From: Arthrobacter sp. 131MFCol6.1
GTDB lineage: Bacteria > Actinomycetota > Actinomycetes > Actinomycetales > Micrococcaceae
Assembly: GCF_000374925.1 (NCBI RefSeq)
Contig: NZ_KB895547.1
Location: 161,726 to 225,725 of the forward strand
DNA: 64,000 nt
Reading direction: 5' to 3'
Under the pieces are notes generated by a model. It was not told the DNA's origin, searched no databases, and saw only the letters and a program-made list of their open reading frames with translations. Made by a program: the position numbers and the translations under genes. Positions 26,970 to 36,361 of this stretch are shown one piece after another. The first letter of the stretch is position 1. Every line of letters starts with the position of its first letter.

Positions 26970-28490
26970 CTAGTGCCCGGCGCCGAGCCTGCCGGCCAGG
27001 CGTTCGCGCATCAGGGCGCTGGCCTGGTTCAGGCCCACGACGTCGACGCTCTTGCCGTGCTGCCGGTACTTCTCCGTGATGGCATCCAAAGCGGCGATCG
27101 TGGAGGCGTCCCACAGGTGGGAATCGCGCATGTCGATGACTACGCGTTCCGGGTCCAGTGCGTACTCGAACTGGGTATAGAGGTCATTCGAGGAGGCGAA
27201 GAACAGCTCGCCGTCCACGCGATACGTGGCCCGGCCGCCGTCGTCCTCCGTCACGGAGCGCTCGACCGTGACGAAATGGGCCACCCGCCTGGCGAACAGG
27301 ACCATCGCGACAAGTACGCCGACGCCGACGCCGACTGCCAGGTTGTGCGTGGCAACGGTGACCACCACCGTCGCCGCCATGACCGTGGTTTCGCTCTTGG
27401 GCAGGGCCTTGAGGGTGGCCGGGCGGATGCTGTGCCAGTCAAAGGTGGCGACCGAGACGAAAATCATGACGGCCACCAGCGCGGCCATCGGAATGAGGGA
27501 CACAATGTCTCCGAGGGCCACCACGAGGATGAGCAGGAAAACGCCGGCCAGGAACGTGGAGATCCTGGTGCGGGCGCCGGAGGCCTTGACGTTGATCATG
27601 GTCTGGCCGATCATGGCGCAGCCGCCCATGCCGCCGAAGCATCCGGTGACGATGTTCGCGACACCCTGCCCCCAGGCCTCGCGGGTCTTGGCTGAACGCG
27701 TGTCCGTGATGTCATCCACGAGCTTCGCGGTCATGAGGGATTCGAGCAGGCCCACGAAGGCCATGGCCAGTGCGAACGGGAAGATGACCTGCAGCGTTTC
27801 GAACGTGTTCGGCACGTTGGGAAGGGACAGTGAGGGCAGCGAGTCCGGCAGTGCGCCCTTGTCCCCCACTGTGGGAACGACGACGGCGGCCGTCACCGTG
27901 ATGAGCGTCAGGGCCACAATGGCCACGAGGGGTGCGGGGACGGCTTTGGTGAGCCTGGGCAGGCCGAAGACGATCAGCAGGCCCAGCGCGGTGAGCGGGT
28001 AGACCAGCCAGGGCACGCCCATTAACTCGGGCACCTGCGACATGAAGATCAGGATGGCCAGGGCGTTGACGAAGCCCACCATCACCGAGAGCGGGATAAA
28101 GCGCATCAGTTTGGCCACGCCGGTGAGGCCCAGGACGATCTGGAAAATACCGGCCAGAATCACCGCCGCCACAAGGTAATCCAGGCCGTGGGACTTCACC
28201 AGCGGCGCAGTCACCAGGGCGACGGCGCCGGTGGCCGCCGAGATCATCGCCGGGCGTCCGCCGACGAAGGCGATGGTCACCGCCATCGTGAAGGACGCGA
28301 AGAGCCCGATCCGCGGATCGACGCCGGCGATGATCGAGAAGGCGATCGCCTCGGGAATCAGGGCCAGGGCCACGACCAGTCCGCCCAGGACCTCGGTCTT
28401 GAGCCGGCGCGGGGACATCCAGGCGCCCCGGACTGATTGCAATTGCTCGGGCGTGAAGGCGGGAGCGTCCCCGGCGGTTTTGACGGCCAT
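26970..28490 (-). CDS. SulP-family inorganic anion transporter with STAS domain
   Basis: The 506-residue protein has about 12 transmembrane helices and a C-terminal STAS domain (residues about 400-500, ending RLGAGH). The signature LVVALALIPEAIAFSIIAGV near residue 40 and GGMGGCAMIGQTMINVKASG in the second half mark the SulP/SLC26 family. Members import sulfate, bicarbonate or dicarboxylates; the sequence alone does not pick one. It is divergent from the BASS transporter, across a gap of 229 bp. No sulfate assimilation genes adjoin it. Confidence 0.93.
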   Translation of the reverse strand: MAVKTAGDAPAFTPEQLQSVRGAWMSPRRLKTEVLGGLVVALALIPEAIAFSIIAGVDPRIGLFASFTMAVTIAFVGGRPAMISAATGAVALVTAPLVKSHGLDYLVAAVILAGIFQIVLGLTGVAKLMRFIPLSVMVGFVNALAILIFMSQVPELMGVPWLVYPLTALGLLIVFGLPRLTKAVPAPLVAIVALTLITVTAAVVVPTVGDKGALPDSLPSLSLPNVPNTFETLQVIFPFALAMAFVGLLESLMTAKLVDDITDTRSAKTREAWGQGVANIVTGCFGGMGGCAMIGQTMINVKASGARTRISTFLAGVFLLILVVALGDIVSLIPMAALVAVMIFVSVATFDWHSIRPATLKALPKSETTVMAATVVVTVATHNLAVGVGVGVLVAMVLFARRVAHFVTVERSVTEDDGGRATYRVDGELFFASSNDLYTQFEYALDPERVVIDMRDSHLWDASTIAALDAITEKYRQHGKSVDVVGLNQASALMRERLAGRLGAGH

Positions 28491-28719
28491 TGCTGGCTCC
28501 GTTCGTGGTCAAGAAGGCACAACGACGCCTTCAGAGTTCAAAGAATGTGGGGCGCTGCGTCGCACCGGAGAGGGCAGGGAGCTTGCCGTGCGGAGCTCAC
28601 GCGCTCCTCAAAGCCTACCCAAGCCGCTCCGCCGCCGGCCGCCACTAAAATCTGACATATTTGTCCGACAGGTGGTCACGAAGTGGCCACCCCGTGGACG
28701 CCGGTGGCACCATTCTTGG

Positions 28720-29799
28720 ATGCTTGAGGCAACTAAAACTCCGAATACCGCCCGGGACTCGGGCGCTGCCGCCGACGTCCCGGCCAATCCCGCCCTCGCC
28801 GCCGAGGCAAAGATTGCCCGCATCGCGGTGACGGTCTTCCCGATCCTCGTGGTGGTGGCCGGGCTCGCCGGCTTCCTTCTCCCCGGGGCGTTCAAACCCC
28901 TCGCCCCCAGCGTGCCTTTCCTGCTGGGCATCATCATGTTCTGCATGGGCCTGACGCTGACGCCGCCCGATTTCGCCTCGGTGGCCAAGCGCCCCTGGGC
29001 TGTGGCCCTGGGAATCGTGGCGCACTACGTCATCATGCCGGGGGCCGGCTGGCTGATCGCCGTCGGCCTCCACCTTGAGCCGGAACTTGCGGTGGGCCTG
29101 ATCCTGGTGGGCTGCGCGCCGTCGGGCACCGCCTCCAACGTGATGGCGTTCCTCGCCAAGGGCGACGTCGCCCTGTCCGTGGCCGTCGCCTCGGTGTCCA
29201 CCCTGATCGCCCCGATCGTGACGCCGCTGCTGGTGCTGTTCCTGGCCGGCTCGTACCTGAGCATCGACGCCGGCGGCATGGTCCAGGACATCGTCAAGAC
29301 CGTTCTCCTGCCCGTCATTGCCGGCCTGCTGGCCCGCCTCTTCCTCAAGAAGCTCGTGGCCAGGGTCCTGCCGGCGCTGCCGTGGGCCTCCGCCGTCGTG
29401 ATTTCCCTGATCGTCGCGATTGTGGTGGCCGGCAGCGCCAGCAAGATTGTCGCCGCGGGTGGCATCGTGTTCCTGGCCGTGGTGCTCCACAACGGCTTCG
29501 GACTGGGCCTGGGCTACCTGGCCGGCAAGCTGGGGCGCCTGGATGACAAGGCGCGCAGGGCCCTCGCCTTCGAGGTCGGGATGCAGAATTCCGGCCTGGC
29601 CGCCACCCTCGCGACGGCTCACTTCGGCGCGCTGGCGGCCCTGCCGTCGGCCGTCTTCTCCCTGTGGCACAACGTCTCCGGCGCGATCGTGGCGGCGTGG
29701 CTGGCCCGGCGTCCGATCCGGGAGGCACCGCAGACCGCGGCACCGCAGGACACGGCACCGGAGGACACGGCACCGGAGGCCGCCGCGCTGAAAGCCTAA
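28720..29799 (+). CDS. Bile acid:sodium symporter family (BASS) transporter
   Basis: A 359-residue, roughly ten-helix carrier. The BASS signature appears as MFCMGLTLTPPDF and VGCAPSGTASNVMAFLAKGDVALSVA, with EVGMQNSGLAATLA in the second half (sodium-site motif). Bacterial members move pantoate, pyruvate or other organic acids with sodium. The frame is open far upstream, but ATG 28720 (MLEATKTPN) gives a natural cytoplasmic head. The C-terminus is an Ala/Pro/Thr repeat (TAAPQDTAPEDTAPE). It is divergent from the SulP gene. Confidence 0.9.
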   Translation: MLEATKTPNTARDSGAAADVPANPALAAEAKIARIAVTVFPILVVVAGLAGFLLPGAFKPLAPSVPFLLGIIMFCMGLTLTPPDFASVAKRPWAVALGIVAHYVIMPGAGWLIAVGLHLEPELAVGLILVGCAPSGTASNVMAFLAKGDVALSVAVASVSTLIAPIVTPLLVLFLAGSYLSIDAGGMVQDIVKTVLLPVIAGLLARLFLKKLVARVLPALPWASAVVISLIVAIVVAGSASKIVAAGGIVFLAVVLHNGFGLGLGYLAGKLGRLDDKARRALAFEVGMQNSGLAATLATAHFGALAALPSAVFSLWHNVSGAIVAAWLARRPIREAPQTAAPQDTAPEDTAPEAAALKA

Positions 29800-29805
29800 G
29801 GGGTC

Positions 29806-30381
29806 CTAGCCCCGCAGCTGTTCGAGCAGCAAAGTGACGGCGCGCCCGGCCAGGATTTCGGGGGTCTCCGTTCCGGCGGGGACCACATCGTGTCCGTCTC
29901 GGACGGCGAGGCTGCCGGCCCCGGCGTCGTCCGTGATGAGCACTTGGGGCGTGCCGCGGCCGGCGAGCTCTGCCATGGCCCCGGAATCGTCGTCCGTCTC
30001 CGGCGCGCTGGCGTGGATCACGCCGTCGGCGCCGCCGGAGAGCATGAACTGCCGCCAGCTCCCGCCCAGCAGGATGACCGCCTGGTAGCCGTGCTCCGGC
30101 AGGATCCTGGCCAGCACCGCGGCGATGGCCCTGTCCCGGGGCTGCTCGAGGTCCGCGACGGCCACGGCCACCAGCTCCGTCCGGCCCCGGCGCATTCCCT
30201 GGGCGGCACGGTTGGCCACATAGCCAAGTTCGCGGACCGCGGCGTGCACCCGGTCCTGGGTGGCCTCGCTGATCCGGGTTGTGCCGCCGGAACGGCCGGA
30301 GAGCACGTAGGAGACGGTGGTCAGGGAAACCCCGGCCGTCCGCGCGACATCGCGGATGGTGGGCTTGGATCCAGGCCGCAC
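29806..30381 (-). CDS. Shortened LacI-family transcriptional regulator
   Basis: At 191 residues this is little more than half the usual 330-340. The N-terminus is a complete LacI HTH and hinge: TIRDVARTAGVSLTTVSYVL, then TQDRVHAAVRELGYVANRAA. About 110 residues of periplasmic-binding-protein-like sequence follow, and then a normal LacI C-terminal helix (PEILAGRAVTLLLEQL). So the effector domain appears to lack a block of about 140-150 residues internally, with the frame kept. It may bind DNA without a sugar ligand. It is convergent with the BASS gene (6 bp between stops). No target operon is evident. Confidence 0.85.
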   Translation of the reverse strand: MRPGSKPTIRDVARTAGVSLTTVSYVLSGRSGGTTRISEATQDRVHAAVRELGYVANRAAQGMRRGRTELVAVAVADLEQPRDRAIAAVLARILPEHGYQAVILLGGSWRQFMLSGGADGVIHASAPETDDDSGAMAELAGRGTPQVLITDDAGAGSLAVRDGHDVVPAGTETPEILAGRAVTLLLEQLRG

Positions 30382-30484
30382 TGATGACTCCCGGCTGCTT
30401 CTCCGCCGGGTCCGCGGCGGCTCATGAAAACGTTGTTGTAGGGCAGACCCCCTGGGTGAACTCTAGCCCGAAGCACCGGTCAAG

Positions 30485-30547
30485 CAACGCGGGGTCACTT
30501 AGCGCCGGTCGCGCCGCCCCGGATGGGCGCTAAGTGACCCCGCGTTG
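30485..30547. repeat. Long perfect inverted repeat (22-bp arms)
   Basis: Bases 30485-30506 are the exact reverse complement of 30526-30547, around a 19-base loop. The right arm contains the stop codon and last codons of the acetyltransferase gene; the left arm lies in the 148-bp gap before the LacI gene. There is no T-run, so a classic terminator is unlikely; it looks like a repetitive extragenic palindrome or a 3'-end stabiliser. Confidence 0.85.
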
Positions 30548-31120
30548 GTGTTTGGGGGTGGGGTTTGCGGTGGGCAGGTTCTTGGTGAATGCCAGTGGCC
30601 CGATTGTTTCCGGGTCGGCGGAGAGGTCGAACTGTGCCTCGTAACCGGTGCTCAGGTAGAGGTGTTTCGCCTCCGGCTGGCGCGGGCCGGTGGTCAGGTA
30701 GACCTTCCGGTAGCCGCGGCGGCCGGCCAGGGCTTCCAGCTCGGCGAGGACAAACCGGGCCAGTCCGCGGCGCCGATGCGCCGAATGCGTCCAGATCCGC
30801 TTGAACTCGGCGGTCTGCGGGCCGTGCCGGCGGAAAGCGCCGCCGGCCACGGACTCGCCGTTCTCGCGCACGATCAACAGGGCACCGCCCGGCGCGGCGA
30901 ATTCCTCGGCAGGGTAGCGGTTGAGTTCCTCCGCGGCGGCTCCCCGGCCGAAAAGGTTGCCGTAGCGGGTGTCGTATTCGAGCGCGAGCTCATCCAGGAG
31001 CGGACGGACCCTGGGATCGCTCATGGGAAGGTTCAGGACCGTCAGCCTGGACTTGTCCAAAGCCCGGGCACCCACCGACCGGGTGTCAACGGGCGGGGTG
31101 TGCAGTGGTGCAGGGGTCAT
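30530..31120 (-). CDS. GNAT-family N-acetyltransferase
   Basis: The 196-residue product has the GNAT acetyl-CoA loop in the form THSAHRRRGLARFVLAELE, with the conserved Q/RxxGxG/A pattern, flanked by GGAFRRHGPQTAEFKRIW and a C-terminal AKHLYLSTGY. Its start codon overlaps the stop of the large FAD/NAD(P) protein by four bases (ATGA), so both form an operon facing away from the ABC transporter/monooxygenase genes. In Bacillus organosulfur operons a GNAT protein (YtmI/SnaA, YxeL/SnaB) acetylates S-substituted cysteines before flavin monooxygenase attack. That role is the best inference here. Confidence 0.85.
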   Translation of the reverse strand: MTPAPLHTPPVDTRSVGARALDKSRLTVLNLPMSDPRVRPLLDELALEYDTRYGNLFGRGAAAEELNRYPAEEFAAPGGALLIVRENGESVAGGAFRRHGPQTAEFKRIWTHSAHRRRGLARFVLAELEALAGRRGYRKVYLTTGPRQPEAKHLYLSTGYEAQFDLSADPETIGPLAFTKNLPTANPTPKHQRGVT

Positions 31121-33120
31121 GACGGGTCCTTTCCGGCGGCTGCCTGCGGCACGGCCTGGCTGGCGTCCGCTGAATCGATGTTGGCCTGGCTGTTGTCCGC
31201 CTGAGCGTTGATGGGGTCCGCCAGCAGGTTCAGGATGCGCCGGGCCAGGGCGTCATTTTCACGGAACGGCGCGGCGTTGCTGCGGGGCCGGGCGAAGGCG
31301 CCCGCGCCCCAGCCGGAGGTGCCGGGCCCGACGCCGAACAGCCGCTCGCGCCGCTCGCCCACCGGGCTGATGAGCTCGTTGCGGTCGGACACCAGGAGCC
31401 GTCCGGTCGCGTGCGTGCCGTCCGCGGTCAGGAGCTGCTGCTCCGTGCCGAGACCGGAGGTGTGCAGCTGGCGCAGCAGCGGGTTCGCGGAACGGGCCAC
31501 CGACGGCGCCGGGAGCCGGGCCTCGATCAGGGCCGGCGCCGACACGGTGATCCCGGACTGGGCCGAGCGGGCGACAAACCGGCCCGAGTACTCCGCGGCC
31601 TCGATTTCCAGCCCCGGGCCAATGAACTGCAGCAGCCCGGCCCGGTGGATCGCCAGCATTTCCCGCAGCCTGCGCGGCGGCGGCCCGGAATCGACGAAGC
31701 TGAAGAAGCCGTGCCACCAGCCCTGGACCTCCTGCTGCGACCGCGCGTTGAGCCGCTCGGCTGGCACCAGCCGGCCCAGGTCCATGTAGGACCGGAGCAG
31801 GGAAGTGAACAGGGCCAGGGTTTCCGAATGGTCCGGTCCGGTGCGCAGCTCAAGGTCGCGGCCAATGTGCGCTGCCACCGCGGCCTGAAAGTCCGCGGGG
31901 CCGGCGAAAACGCGGTCTGCGAACGGACGGTCCAGCCGTTCGAGGTCCAGGTGGAGCCCTGTGTCAGGGACGGACTCGGAGACCAGCCGCCGGCGGTCCT
32001 GGCTGTACCAGTCCGCGGCGGCGAACCGTTCGGCGAATTCCTGCCAGCCCATCCGGACCCGCCCGGGGTAGCCGGTGAACAGCTCGCGGTAGTACGCGTA
32101 ACCGGCGTCCTTGGCGATCAGCGGCCACAGCTGGGCGCGGAAGTCCAGTTCGCCCGGCACCTCCAGCAGCGCCGCGACGGCGTCTGCGGTGAAGAACGCC
32201 GGATCCCCCGCAGCATCGCCGCGCAGGGCGGATGTGATCTTGGAGTGGTAGGGCACACCGCGGCGGGACCCGGCCCACAGCCGCGGCTCGGCTCCGGAGG
32301 GCAGGTAGCGCAGGGCGCCGTCGGGCAGTTCCTCGAACCTGCCGCCGCGGCCCTCCATGAGCAGGACCAGCAGGTCCACGAAGGCCAGGCCCATGCCGGA
32401 GACAATCACGTCCTGGCCGGCGGCGAGGGGTGAATAGTCGACGTCGGTGGTGTAGCTGGGCGCCGCGTGGAACGCGCCGTGCCGGGCGGCAAAACCGGCC
32501 CAGGCGGCGGACTCCTGGTCCGGCAGCGCATCGGTGTGGCCCAGGGAGGCGACGACGACGTCGGCGTGCAGCACCGCGCCACCGGCCAGCCGGACGCGGT
32601 AGCGTTCCGGACCCCGTTCCGCTTCATGCTGCACCGGCTCGACGGCGGACGCCGTGTCCCGGTGCACGGTGACGGTGGTGTCCGGTCCGAGGGCGGCGAC
32701 GGAGCGGCGGAAGAACCATTCCAGGTAGGCACTTTGCAGCTGCCGGGTGGGGAAGGTGGCGCCGGTGAGGGCTGCCAGCTGGCGCCGCAGTTCCTGCGGG
32801 AGCTCCGGGACGTCCGCGATGGACCCGTCCAGGATCCCGGCGGCCCACTCTGCCAGGCCGGGCCCGTCGATCGCGGGTCCCTCGCACTGGACAGAGGCAT
32901 CCGTGAACATCGTGACGTCCGCCGCGGCGGAGTTGAGCATCAGCCCGGGATGCTGCTCGTAGCGCCAGATCCTGCCGGCGCCCGGGGTGTGCGGCTCCAC
33001 GACGTGGATCTGGAGCGCGCCGGCGAGCAGCTCCGGCCGGTTGGCGGCGAGGCGTTCCAGCAGCCCGGCCGTGCGCGGGCCGCCGCCGATGAGGACCACG
33101 GATGGGGCATTCACTGGCAT
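31117..33120 (-). CDS. Large FAD/NAD(P)-binding protein (NAD_binding_9 type)
   Basis: The 667-residue protein begins with a Rossmann FAD motif, SVVLIGGGPRTAGLLERL, as in the FAD_NAD_binding_9 family. A second nucleotide-binding segment is VVVASLGHTDALPDQESAAW, and VIVSGMGLAFVDLLVLL follows. The rest, about 350 residues, is helical and without a domain I can name. It is probably a flavin-dependent oxidoreductase or hydroxylase, but the reaction is unknown. The start at 33120 (MPVNAPSVV) is chosen because the preceding 14 residues lack family character. It leads the GNAT operon and is divergent from the transporter genes across 240 bp. Confidence 0.8.
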   Translation of the reverse strand: MPVNAPSVVLIGGGPRTAGLLERLAANRPELLAGALQIHVVEPHTPGAGRIWRYEQHPGLMLNSAAADVTMFTDASVQCEGPAIDGPGLAEWAAGILDGSIADVPELPQELRRQLAALTGATFPTRQLQSAYLEWFFRRSVAALGPDTTVTVHRDTASAVEPVQHEAERGPERYRVRLAGGAVLHADVVVASLGHTDALPDQESAAWAGFAARHGAFHAAPSYTTDVDYSPLAAGQDVIVSGMGLAFVDLLVLLMEGRGGRFEELPDGALRYLPSGAEPRLWAGSRRGVPYHSKITSALRGDAAGDPAFFTADAVAALLEVPGELDFRAQLWPLIAKDAGYAYYRELFTGYPGRVRMGWQEFAERFAAADWYSQDRRRLVSESVPDTGLHLDLERLDRPFADRVFAGPADFQAAVAAHIGRDLELRTGPDHSETLALFTSLLRSYMDLGRLVPAERLNARSQQEVQGWWHGFFSFVDSGPPPRRLREMLAIHRAGLLQFIGPGLEIEAAEYSGRFVARSAQSGITVSAPALIEARLPAPSVARSANPLLRQLHTSGLGTEQQLLTADGTHATGRLLVSDRNELISPVGERRERLFGVGPGTSGWGAGAFARPRSNAAPFRENDALARRILNLLADPINAQADNSQANIDSADASQAVPQAAAGKDPS

Positions 33121-33184
33121 GACGGACTCCTGGGTCGGGTGCGGAGCCCTCATGCTAGGCACCCGAATTGGAGCCGGTCGAGGC

Positions 33185-33222
33185 GCCGTTCACGGCCGTT
33201 CACCCCGCGTAACCCGGCGTAA
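33185..33222. promoter_or_regulatory. Phased half-sites in the divergent control region
   Basis: GCCGTTCAC occurs at 33185-33193 and again at 33195-33203, followed by GCGTAA at 33207-33212 and 33217-33222: four elements at helical (10-bp) spacing between the FAD gene and the ABC permease. A related GTGAAACC pair, also 10 bp apart, precedes the second binding-protein gene (42371-42388). These could be sites for a shared regulator, which is not visible in the window. Confidence 0.4.
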
Positions 33223-33360
33223 ATCGAGGCAAGAATTCGTCGTGTGACGCAGTGCGAACCCGCGTGAACGCATGCAACTCGGCGCCTTGCCGGGCGATTT
33301 CGGCGGCCCCTAGATTGGCAGCCAACTACCCCACAGCAACTGGAAGAAGCGAGGTGGCGC

Positions 33361-34440
33361 ATGAGTTCAACAGCAACCCCGGTGGCACAGTCCGCCCCGG
33401 AGCCGGCGTCCGCCGGCATCGAATCCGCACCCGAGACCGCACCGGCCGGGGCCGTACCTGGCGGCGAGACTGCACCCGCCGGTACCGGTTCGGCGGGCCG
33501 CAAGGCCGCAACCGACTACGCCGACTACCGGCTGGTCCCGGCCCGCCACCCGTGGCGCTGGGTGGGCACCGCCGTCGTCGCCGTGGGCGTGGCCGGCATC
33601 GCCTGGTCCCTGGCCACCAACCCGCGCTGGGAATGGGGCGTGGTGGCGCAATGGTTCACCGCGCAGTCGATTGTGAACGGCCTGCTGGAGACCCTCAAGC
33701 TGACGGCGATCTCCGGGGCGCTCGGCTTCATCCTGGGGTTCATCCTGGCCCTGATGCGGCTCTCCGCGTCCCCGCTGCTGGTCTCCGTCTCCTGGACCTT
33801 CTCCTGGATTTTCCGGTCCACGCCGCTGCTGGTGCAGATGCTGCTCTGGTACAACCTGGGCTACCTCTACGAGAAAATCAGCCTGGGGCTCCCCTTCACG
33901 GACGTGCGCTTCTTCGAGGCGCAGACCACCACCCTGATCAGCCAGTTCGCCGCGGCGGTCCTCGGCCTGACCCTGAACCAGGCCGCCTACTCCGCCGAGA
34001 TCATCCGCGGCGGCATCCTCTCCGTGGACCAGGGCCAGCTCGAGGCCGCAACCGCCCTGGGCATTCCGGCCTGGCGGCGTTCCACAAGGATCGTCCTGCC
34101 CCAGGCCATGCGCGCCATCCTGCCCACCGCCTTCAACGAGGTGATCGGCCTGGTCAAGGGCACCTCGATCGTTTACGTCCTGGCCTATTCCGAGCTGTTC
34201 TACACCGTCCAGGTCATCTACAACCGGACCCAGCAGGTCCTGCCGCTGCTACTCGTGGCCACGCTCTGGTACGTCGTCATCACCTCGGTCCTGAGCGTGT
34301 TCCAGTACTACATCGAGCGCCACTACTCCAAGGGCGCCGTCCGCACGCTGCCCCTGACACCGCTGCAGAAGGCCCGCAAATTCCTCGCCATCCATACGCC
34401 CGCCACCCGGGAAACAAGCCAGGAAAGGGGCACCCGATGA
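33361..34440 (+). CDS. Polar amino-acid ABC transporter permease
   Basis: The 359-residue permease is of the HisM/GlnP type. It has an unusually long hydrophilic N-terminus (residues 1-65, rich in Ala, Pro, Gly, Thr) before five or so helices. The EAA-loop contact with the ATPase is seen as LEAATALGIPAWRRSTRIVLPQ. The permease motif SWIFRSTPLLVQMLLWY is typical of the amino-acid subfamily. Only one permease gene is present, so a homodimer is expected. It overlaps the ATPase gene by four bases. The substrate is inferred to be an amino-acid-like organosulfur compound from the neighbours. Confidence 0.93.
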   Translation: MSSTATPVAQSAPEPASAGIESAPETAPAGAVPGGETAPAGTGSAGRKAATDYADYRLVPARHPWRWVGTAVVAVGVAGIAWSLATNPRWEWGVVAQWFTAQSIVNGLLETLKLTAISGALGFILGFILALMRLSASPLLVSVSWTFSWIFRSTPLLVQMLLWYNLGYLYEKISLGLPFTDVRFFEAQTTTLISQFAAAVLGLTLNQAAYSAEIIRGGILSVDQGQLEAATALGIPAWRRSTRIVLPQAMRAILPTAFNEVIGLVKGTSIVYVLAYSELFYTVQVIYNRTQQVLPLLLVATLWYVVITSVLSVFQYYIERHYSKGAVRTLPLTPLQKARKFLAIHTPATRETSQERGTR

Positions 34441-35297
34441 GCACCGCACTCCGCCCAGCCGCCCAAACCCCGCCCGCGGCCGCCGCCACAGACGCCGAAT
34501 CCACCCGCGGCCTGGTCGAGATCACCAAGGTCCGCAAGTTCTTCGGCGCCGCGGAAGTCCTCAAGGGCATCACGCTGACGGTCGAGCCCGGCGGTGTCGC
34601 CGTGATCGTCGGCCCGTCCGGGTCCGGCAAATCCACCCTCCTGCGCACCATCAACCACCTCGAAAAGGTCGACGCCGGGTTCATCGCGATTGACGGCACG
34701 CTGGTGGGCTACGAGGTCCGCGGGCGCCGGCTCCACGAGTTGCGCGAAAAGGAAATCCTGAAGCAGCGCACCGAGATCGGCATGGTGTTCCAGAACTTCA
34801 ACCTCTTCCCGCATCTGACCGCGCTGGAAAACGTCACCGAGGCACCGATCGTCGCGCCGCGGGCCGGAAAGCCCCGGCTCTCCAAGGCCGAGGCCCGCGA
34901 ACGCGGGCTGGAACTGCTGGACCGGGTGGGCCTGAAGGACCGCGCCGGTGCCTACCCGCGCCAGTTGTCCGGCGGCCAGCAGCAGCGCGTGGCGATCGCC
35001 CGGGCGCTTGCCCTGGACCCCAAAATCCTGCTCTTCGACGAGCCCACCTCGGCCCTGGACCCGGAACTGGTCAACGAGGTCCTCGACGTCATCCGCGAGC
35101 TGGCCAAGTCCGGCACCACGCTGATCATCGTCACGCATGAGATGGGCTTCGCCCGCGACGTCGCCGACACGGTGGTGTTCATGGACCAGGGCCAGATCAT
35201 CGAGCAAGGCACACCCCGGGAGATTTTCACCAACCCGCGCGAAGAACGCACCCGGAGCTTCTTCTCCAAAGTCATCGAACCCGCTTTCAACATCTAA
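34437..35297 (+). CDS. Polar amino-acid ABC transporter ATP-binding protein
   Basis: The 286-residue ATPase has Walker [13 protein letters not shown]-loop [13 protein letters not shown] signature [15 protein letters not shown], Walker [16 protein letters not shown] and H-loop [10 protein letters not shown], all intact and of the GlnQ/HisP type. It starts at the ATG at 34437 inside the permease stop (ATGA coupling); an open frame runs in from further upstream but is a read-through of the permease gene. The first 25 residues are an Ala/Pro-rich extension. It energises uptake together with the permease and the binding lipoprotein encoded next. Confidence 0.95.
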   Translation: MSTALRPAAQTPPAAAATDAESTRGLVEITKVRKFFGAAEVLKGITLTVEPGGVAVIVGPSGSGKSTLLRTINHLEKVDAGFIAIDGTLVGYEVRGRRLHELREKEILKQRTEIGMVFQNFNLFPHLTALENVTEAPIVAPRAGKPRLSKAEARERGLELLDRVGLKDRAGAYPRQLSGGQQQRVAIARALALDPKILLFDEPTSALDPELVNEVLDVIRELAKSGTTLIIVTHEMGFARDVADTVVFMDQGQIIEQGTPREIFTNPREERTRSFFSKVIEPAFNI

Positions 35298-35308
35298 GGA
35301 ACACCCCC

Positions 35309-36361
35309 ATGGCATCCAGCTCCGCCCGCCCCAGTACTGGCCCCCGGCGCAAGCCTGCGTCGCTTCCCGCCGTCGTCCTCATCGGCGCCCTTTCCGGCAC
35401 CATGGCGCTGAGTGCCTGCTCTGATCCCGGCGCCTCCGCGGCCGCAGGCGGACAGCCGGCGACGACGGCGGCGCGCAACGGCGTCGTCTACAACACCTCG
35501 CCGGACCAGCAGCGCATCCGGGCCGAGAAGGACGCGGCCCTGGCCGCGAAGGTCCCCGCGCTGATCGGCAAGGACGGCAAGCTGACCGTCGCGACGACGG
35601 CGGGCGCCATTCCGCTGTCCTTCCACGCCACGGACGACAAGACCCCGATCGGCGTCGAGGTGGACCTGGCCCAGCTGGTAGCGGACAAGCTGGGCCTGGA
35701 CCTGGACATCCAGGTGACCTCCTGGGAGAACTGGCCGCTGAAGACCCAGTCCGGCGACTTCGAGGCCGTGTTCTCGAATGTGGGCATCAACGCCGCCCGC
35801 GTGAAGCTCTTCGACTTCTCCAGCTACCGCGCCGCATACATGGGCTTCGAGGCCAAGAAAAGCTCCAGCTACGACATCAAGGGCTCCGATGACATCTCCG
35901 GGCTGAAGATCTCGGTGGGCTCGGGCACCAACCAGGAGAAGATCCTGATCGCCTGGAACAAGGAGCTCGAGGCCAAGGGCAAGGCGCCCGCAGTACTGCA
36001 GTACTACTCCTCCGACGCCGACACCATCCTGGCCCTGTCCTCCGGCCGCACGGATCTGAACCTCGCGCCCTACCCGTCCGTCACCTACCGGGAAAACACC
36101 CGCGAGGACCTCAAGGTGGTGGGCAAGGTCAATGCCGGCTGGCCGTCCGAAACCCTCGTCGCGGCGACCACGCTCAAGGGCAACGGCCTGGCCCCGGCCA
36201 TCACGGACGCCCTGAACTCCGCGATCAAGGACGGCTCCTACGCCAAGGTCCTGGACCGCTGGGGACTCTCCGAGGAAGCCCTTCCCGAGTCGAAGACCGT
36301 CACTGAAGCCAACTTCGGGACCGCCCCTACAGGGAAAACGCAGACAGGGAAAACACAGTGA
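35309..36361 (+). CDS. ABC transporter substrate-binding lipoprotein (amino-acid type)
   Basis: The 350-residue protein has a lipoprotein signal ending in MALSAC, then the periplasmic-binding fold of the SBP_bac_3 type: GKLTVATTAGAIPLSFHA, GVEVDLAQLVADKLGL and FDFSSYRAAYMGF. The segment KISVGSGTNQEKILIAW matches the domain-crossing strand. Its closest relative in the window is the binding protein at 41309-42292; both share the spacing of a 60-residue N-terminal domain and the DRWGLS(E/A)EA end. It overlaps the monooxygenase start by four bases. Confidence 0.93.
   Translation: MASSSARPSTGPRRKPASLPAVVLIGALSGTMALSACSDPGASAAAGGQPATTAARNGVVYNTSPDQQRIRAEKDAALAAKVPALIGKDGKLTVATTAGAIPLSFHATDDKTPIGVEVDLAQLVADKLGLDLDIQVTSWENWPLKTQSGDFEAVFSNVGINAARVKLFDFSSYRAAYMGFEAKKSSSYDIKGSDDISGLKISVGSGTNQEKILIAWNKELEAKGKAPAVLQYYSSDADTILALSSGRTDLNLAPYPSVTYRENTREDLKVVGKVNAGWPSETLVAATTLKGNGLAPAITDALNSAIKDGSYAKVLDRWGLSEEALPESKTVTEANFGTAPTGKTQTGKTQ

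Noticed and set aside
33252..35297. One 681-codon ABC protein
   Set aside because: The first 395 codons are an out-of-frame reading of the permease gene; the ATPase starts at 34437 with overlapping ATGA.
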